8,997 nucleotides of DNA from Acidobacteriaceae bacterium. Its GTDB lineage: Bacteria > Acidobacteriota > Terriglobia > Terriglobales > Acidobacteriaceae. Where the stretch lies: NCBI GenBank assembly GCA_003165855.1, contig PMXH01000398.1, forward strand, positions 3,349 through 12,345, in the 5' to 3' direction. Below are positions 7,198 to 8,997 of this stretch, in pieces. Both the position numbers and the translations under genes were made by a program. The notes below the pieces were generated by a model, which made no database searches, was not told the DNA's origin, and was given only the letters and a program-made list of their open reading frames with translations. Numbering within the stretch: the stretch's first letter is position 1; the number at the start of each line of letters is the position of its first letter.

Positions 7198-8378
7198 GCC
7201 TGCTCCACCACTCTTTCCTCCGGGCCATGGGCGGGCAGGGTGAACTTGAAGGTGGAACCGGAACCGGCCTGCGATTCCACCCAGATCTTGCCGCCATAGC
7301 GCTCGACGATCTTCTTGCAGATGGCCAGGCCCATGCCGTTGCCCGGATATTCATCGCGGGTGTGCAAACGCTGAAAGACAACGAAGATGTTTTCCGCGTA
7401 CTCCGGGGCGATTCCGATTCCGTTATCCCTTACGCTGAACAGCCAGTTCTGGTCGGCCTTTTCTGCCTGTACGGAAACCACCAGCGCCTCTTTCGAACGA
7501 AACTTGATGGCATTCTGGATCAGATTCTGGAGCACCTGCGCCACCTGCGTGCGGTCCGCCCACACGTCTGGGAGCGCTCCATGCGTGACGACGGCGCTGC
7601 TCTCCTGCACCGTGGAGGCCAGAGATTGCAGAACCTCCTCCATCACACTATTGCAGTCGACGCTGCCGCTGACCGCGTCCTCCCGGCCGACTCGCGAAAA
7701 GGCCAGCAAGTCATGAATGAGGACCTGCATGCGCAGAGCTCCCTCGCTGGCATAGCCGAGGAATTTGTCGGCATTCTCGTCGAGTTTGCCCTTGTAGCGT
7801 TCGGACAACAGCTGGGTATAGGCCACCACCATGCGCAGCGGTTCCTGCAAGTCGTGCGATGCGACATAGGCGAACTGCTCGAGGTCGGCGTTGGAGCGGG
7901 CCAGTTCGTCCACTTTCCGGGCCAAGTCCTGTTCCGCCTGATGCCGCAAGCTCCGCTCGTGCTTTTCCCGCAGGGCGCGGCGAATGGCTTCAGGCAGGCG
8001 AGCCAGACCGTCTTTCAGGACGTAATCCATGGCCCCTTGCTTGATGCATTCCACGGCGGTCACGTCGCCGAGCGCGCCGGTGACCATGATCACGGGAATG
8101 TCGAGAGCCTCGCCGTGCAAGATTTCGAGCGCTTCCACCCCTCTCCAATCACCCAGGTTGTAATCGGCCAGGATGATGTCGGGGAATTCTTCCTTGATCC
8201 GCCGCCGGAACTCGGCGCGAGTCTGCACCACCGTGGTCGCAATATCGAAACCATCCCGGCGCAGTTCCCGCAACATCAGTTCGGCATCGGCGAGATTATC
8301 TTCCACCAGCAAGACCTGCAGCTTCGCCTTGCGCTGGGAGGAATCCTGTACTTCGAGTTTGGTCCCGGCGCCGCTCAT
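7194..8378 (-). CDS. REC-histidine kinase (soluble, Cph1-type kinase module)
   Basis: This 394-residue cytoplasmic protein has its receiver at the N terminus (about 20-138: E26/D27, D72 in ILADYNLGDW, T100, K122 followed by Asp). A helical linker (about 128-168, probably a coiled coil) leads to HisKA with VASHDLQEPLR (H175). HATPase_c carries the N box (N285/N289 in QNLIQNAIKF), DNGIGI (318-323) and GNGMGLAI (346-353). There are no TM segments, GAF or PAS, so the receiver is the only visible input: phosphate from another kinase on D72 could tune H175 activity. The SHDLQEP motif matches the bacteriophytochrome-like class whose partners are Rcp1-type receivers, and this gene lies between two of them with ATGA overlaps at both ends. 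The ATG at 8378 has a GGGG-rich ribosome binding site. Confidence 0.93.
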   Translation of the reverse strand: MSGAGTKLEVQDSSQRKAKLQVLLVEDNLADAELMLRELRRDGFDIATTVVQTRAEFRRRIKEEFPDIILADYNLGDWRGVEALEILHGEALDIPVIMVTGALGDVTAVECIKQGAMDYVLKDGLARLPEAIRRALREKHERSLRHQAEQDLARKVDELARSNADLEQFAYVASHDLQEPLRMVVAYTQLLSERYKGKLDENADKFLGYASEGALRMQVLIHDLLAFSRVGREDAVSGSVDCNSVMEEVLQSLASTVQESSAVVTHGALPDVWADRTQVAQVLQNLIQNAIKFRSKEALVVSVQAEKADQNWLFSVRDNGIGIAPEYAENIFVVFQRLHTRDEYPGNGMGLAICKKIVERYGGKIWVESQAGSGSTFKFTLPAHGPEERVVEQA

Positions 8379-8851
8379 TGCCCCTGCTTGGCTGCTTTTA
8401 GCTTGCCGGTGGCTACGGGAGGCAGATTGACGACCAGCCAGTACAGCCCCAGCAGCTTCACCGCCTTGCGGAACTCGTCGAAATCGACGGGCTTCTGGAT
8501 ATAGCTGTTGGCGCCCAGGTTGTAGCCGATCACCAGGTCTTGTTCTTCCTTCGAAGAGGTCATCAGGACGACGGGAATGATCTTGGTTCGCGCATCGCTT
8601 TTGACCCGCTTGAGGACTTGCATCCCATCCACTTTGGGCAGTTTCAGATCCAGCAAGACCAGCTTCGGGGGACGATCAAACGACCGTTGGGTATGGGGTC
8701 CGGAGCAGAACAAGAAATCCAACGCTTCCTCCCCGTCCCGGGCAACAAAGATACTGTTGGCCAGATTCTCGGCGCGCAAGGCGTGCAGAGTCAGGTCTAT
8801 ATCGTCTTGACTATCATCGACCAAAAGAATGTCGACTTCATTTGGGTTCAT
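8375..8851 (-). CDS. Rcp1-like single-domain response regulator
   Basis: This 158-residue lone receiver has acidic pocket D12/D13, phospho-acceptor D68 ([13 protein letters not shown]), T98 (VLMTSS) and K120 followed by Pro (GANSYIQKP). The long loop after helix 2 ([18 protein letters not shown]) and the extended last helix ([16 protein letters not shown]) are Rcp1-family features. The final 15 or so residues are a basic, probably disordered tail. The gene sits in ATGA overlaps at both ends: after the kinase whose end enters the window at 8848, and before the REC-kinase at 8378. AGGAG lies about 8 nt before the ATG. It may take phosphate from the upstream kinase and pass it on, but the direction of flow is inferred from gene order only. 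Confidence 0.94.
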   Translation of the reverse strand: MNPNEVDILLVDDSQDDIDLTLHALRAENLANSIFVARDGEEALDFLFCSGPHTQRSFDRPPKLVLLDLKLPKVDGMQVLKRVKSDARTKIIPVVLMTSSKEEQDLVIGYNLGANSYIQKPVDFDEFRKAVKLLGLYWLVVNLPPVATGKLKAAKQGQ

Positions 8852-8997
8852 ATTTCTGCTCCTGCCGCTGCGGCTTTGTTCTTGCCTTCGCTGGTCTTAA
8901 CATCGGCTGATTCGGCTCCAAGGGTGAAGTAAAAGGTCGCTCCCTTATCCAGTTCCGCCTCCCCCCAGACCCGGCCTCCGTGCTTGTGAACGATGCG
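8848..8997 (-). CDS. Histidine kinase, C-terminal fragment cut by the window edge
   Basis: Only the last 49 residues plus the TGA stop are present. They begin [20 protein letters not shown] and continue TFYFTL, which is the end of a HATPase_c domain: the helix after the G2 box, then the last two strands. A lysine- and alanine-rich tail of about 22 residues follows. The stop overlaps the ATG of the following Rcp1-like receiver in an ATGA, so the kinase is the upstream operon partner. Its sensor domains lie beyond 8997 and cannot be judged here. This stretch is too short to classify the kinase further. Confidence 0.88.
   Translation of the reverse strand, partial: RIVHKHGGRVWGEAELDKGATFYFTLGAESADVKTSEGKNKAAAAGAEI

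Noticed and set aside
7185..8504. Long plus-strand open frame (439 codons) opposite the REC-kinase
   Set aside because: The opposite strand encodes a complete receiver plus kinase with all motifs; the plus-strand translation has no recognisable domain and reflects GC-rich codon use.
1..8997. CRISPR array, tRNA/rRNA genes, insertion sequences or defence genes
   Set aside because: No regularly spaced repeats, RNA gene signatures, transposase motifs or terminal inverted repeats were seen; nearly all the window is two-component signalling genes.

Overview
The window is a dense block of bacterial two-component signalling genes, all read from the minus strand, so the coordinates run opposite to transcription. 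It is moderately GC-rich, with long spurious antisense reading frames, ATGA start/stop overlaps and clear Shine-Dalgarno sequences. The kinase architectures suggest an Acidobacteriota-like soil organism (Koribacter/Terriglobia type): a PDZ plus multi-TM plus GAF-PAS kinase, and REC-HK proteins mixed with Rcp1-type regulators. This placement is inferred from protein style only; there is no rRNA or marker gene.

Upstream cluster (8997 down to 4716, transcribed first): six genes alternate kinase and stand-alone receiver. They are the C-terminal end of a histidine kinase cut by the window edge (8848-8997), an Rcp1-like receiver (8375-8851), a REC-histidine kinase (7194-8378), a second Rcp1-like receiver (6760-7197), a second REC-histidine kinase with an extra C-terminal domain (5093-6752), and a CheY/PhoB-like lone receiver (4716-5117). 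The first three junctions are 4-bp ATGA overlaps, the next is a 7-nt gap and the last is a 25-bp overlap, so this is almost certainly one operon. No gene in it has a DNA-binding domain. The second REC-kinase is broken by an apparent 1-bp insertion just after its phospho-histidine motif, at 6271-6272.

Intergenic gap (4409-4715): about 300 bp with no convincing gene. It contains a perfect TATAAT on the minus strand (4461-4466), which may be the -10 element of the next operon.

Downstream cluster (4408 down to 61): a large membrane sensor kinase (TM, PDZ, multi-TM, GAF, PAS, HisKA, HATPase) overlaps by 8 bp with an NtrC-type sigma-54-dependent response regulator (REC, AAA+, Fis-type HTH). This is a classic cognate pair: the kinase senses an envelope or membrane signal and phosphorylates the regulator, which activates sigma-54 promoters outside the window. 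The regulator carries GAFTSA in place of GAFTGA.

The last 60 bases (1-60) hold only short repeats. The most useful points are the alternating kinase/receiver operon with no output domain, the exactly located frameshift, a possible degenerate GGDEF-like domain at the end of the broken kinase, and the PDZ-bearing sensor kinase. I did not find a convincing wholly new system.
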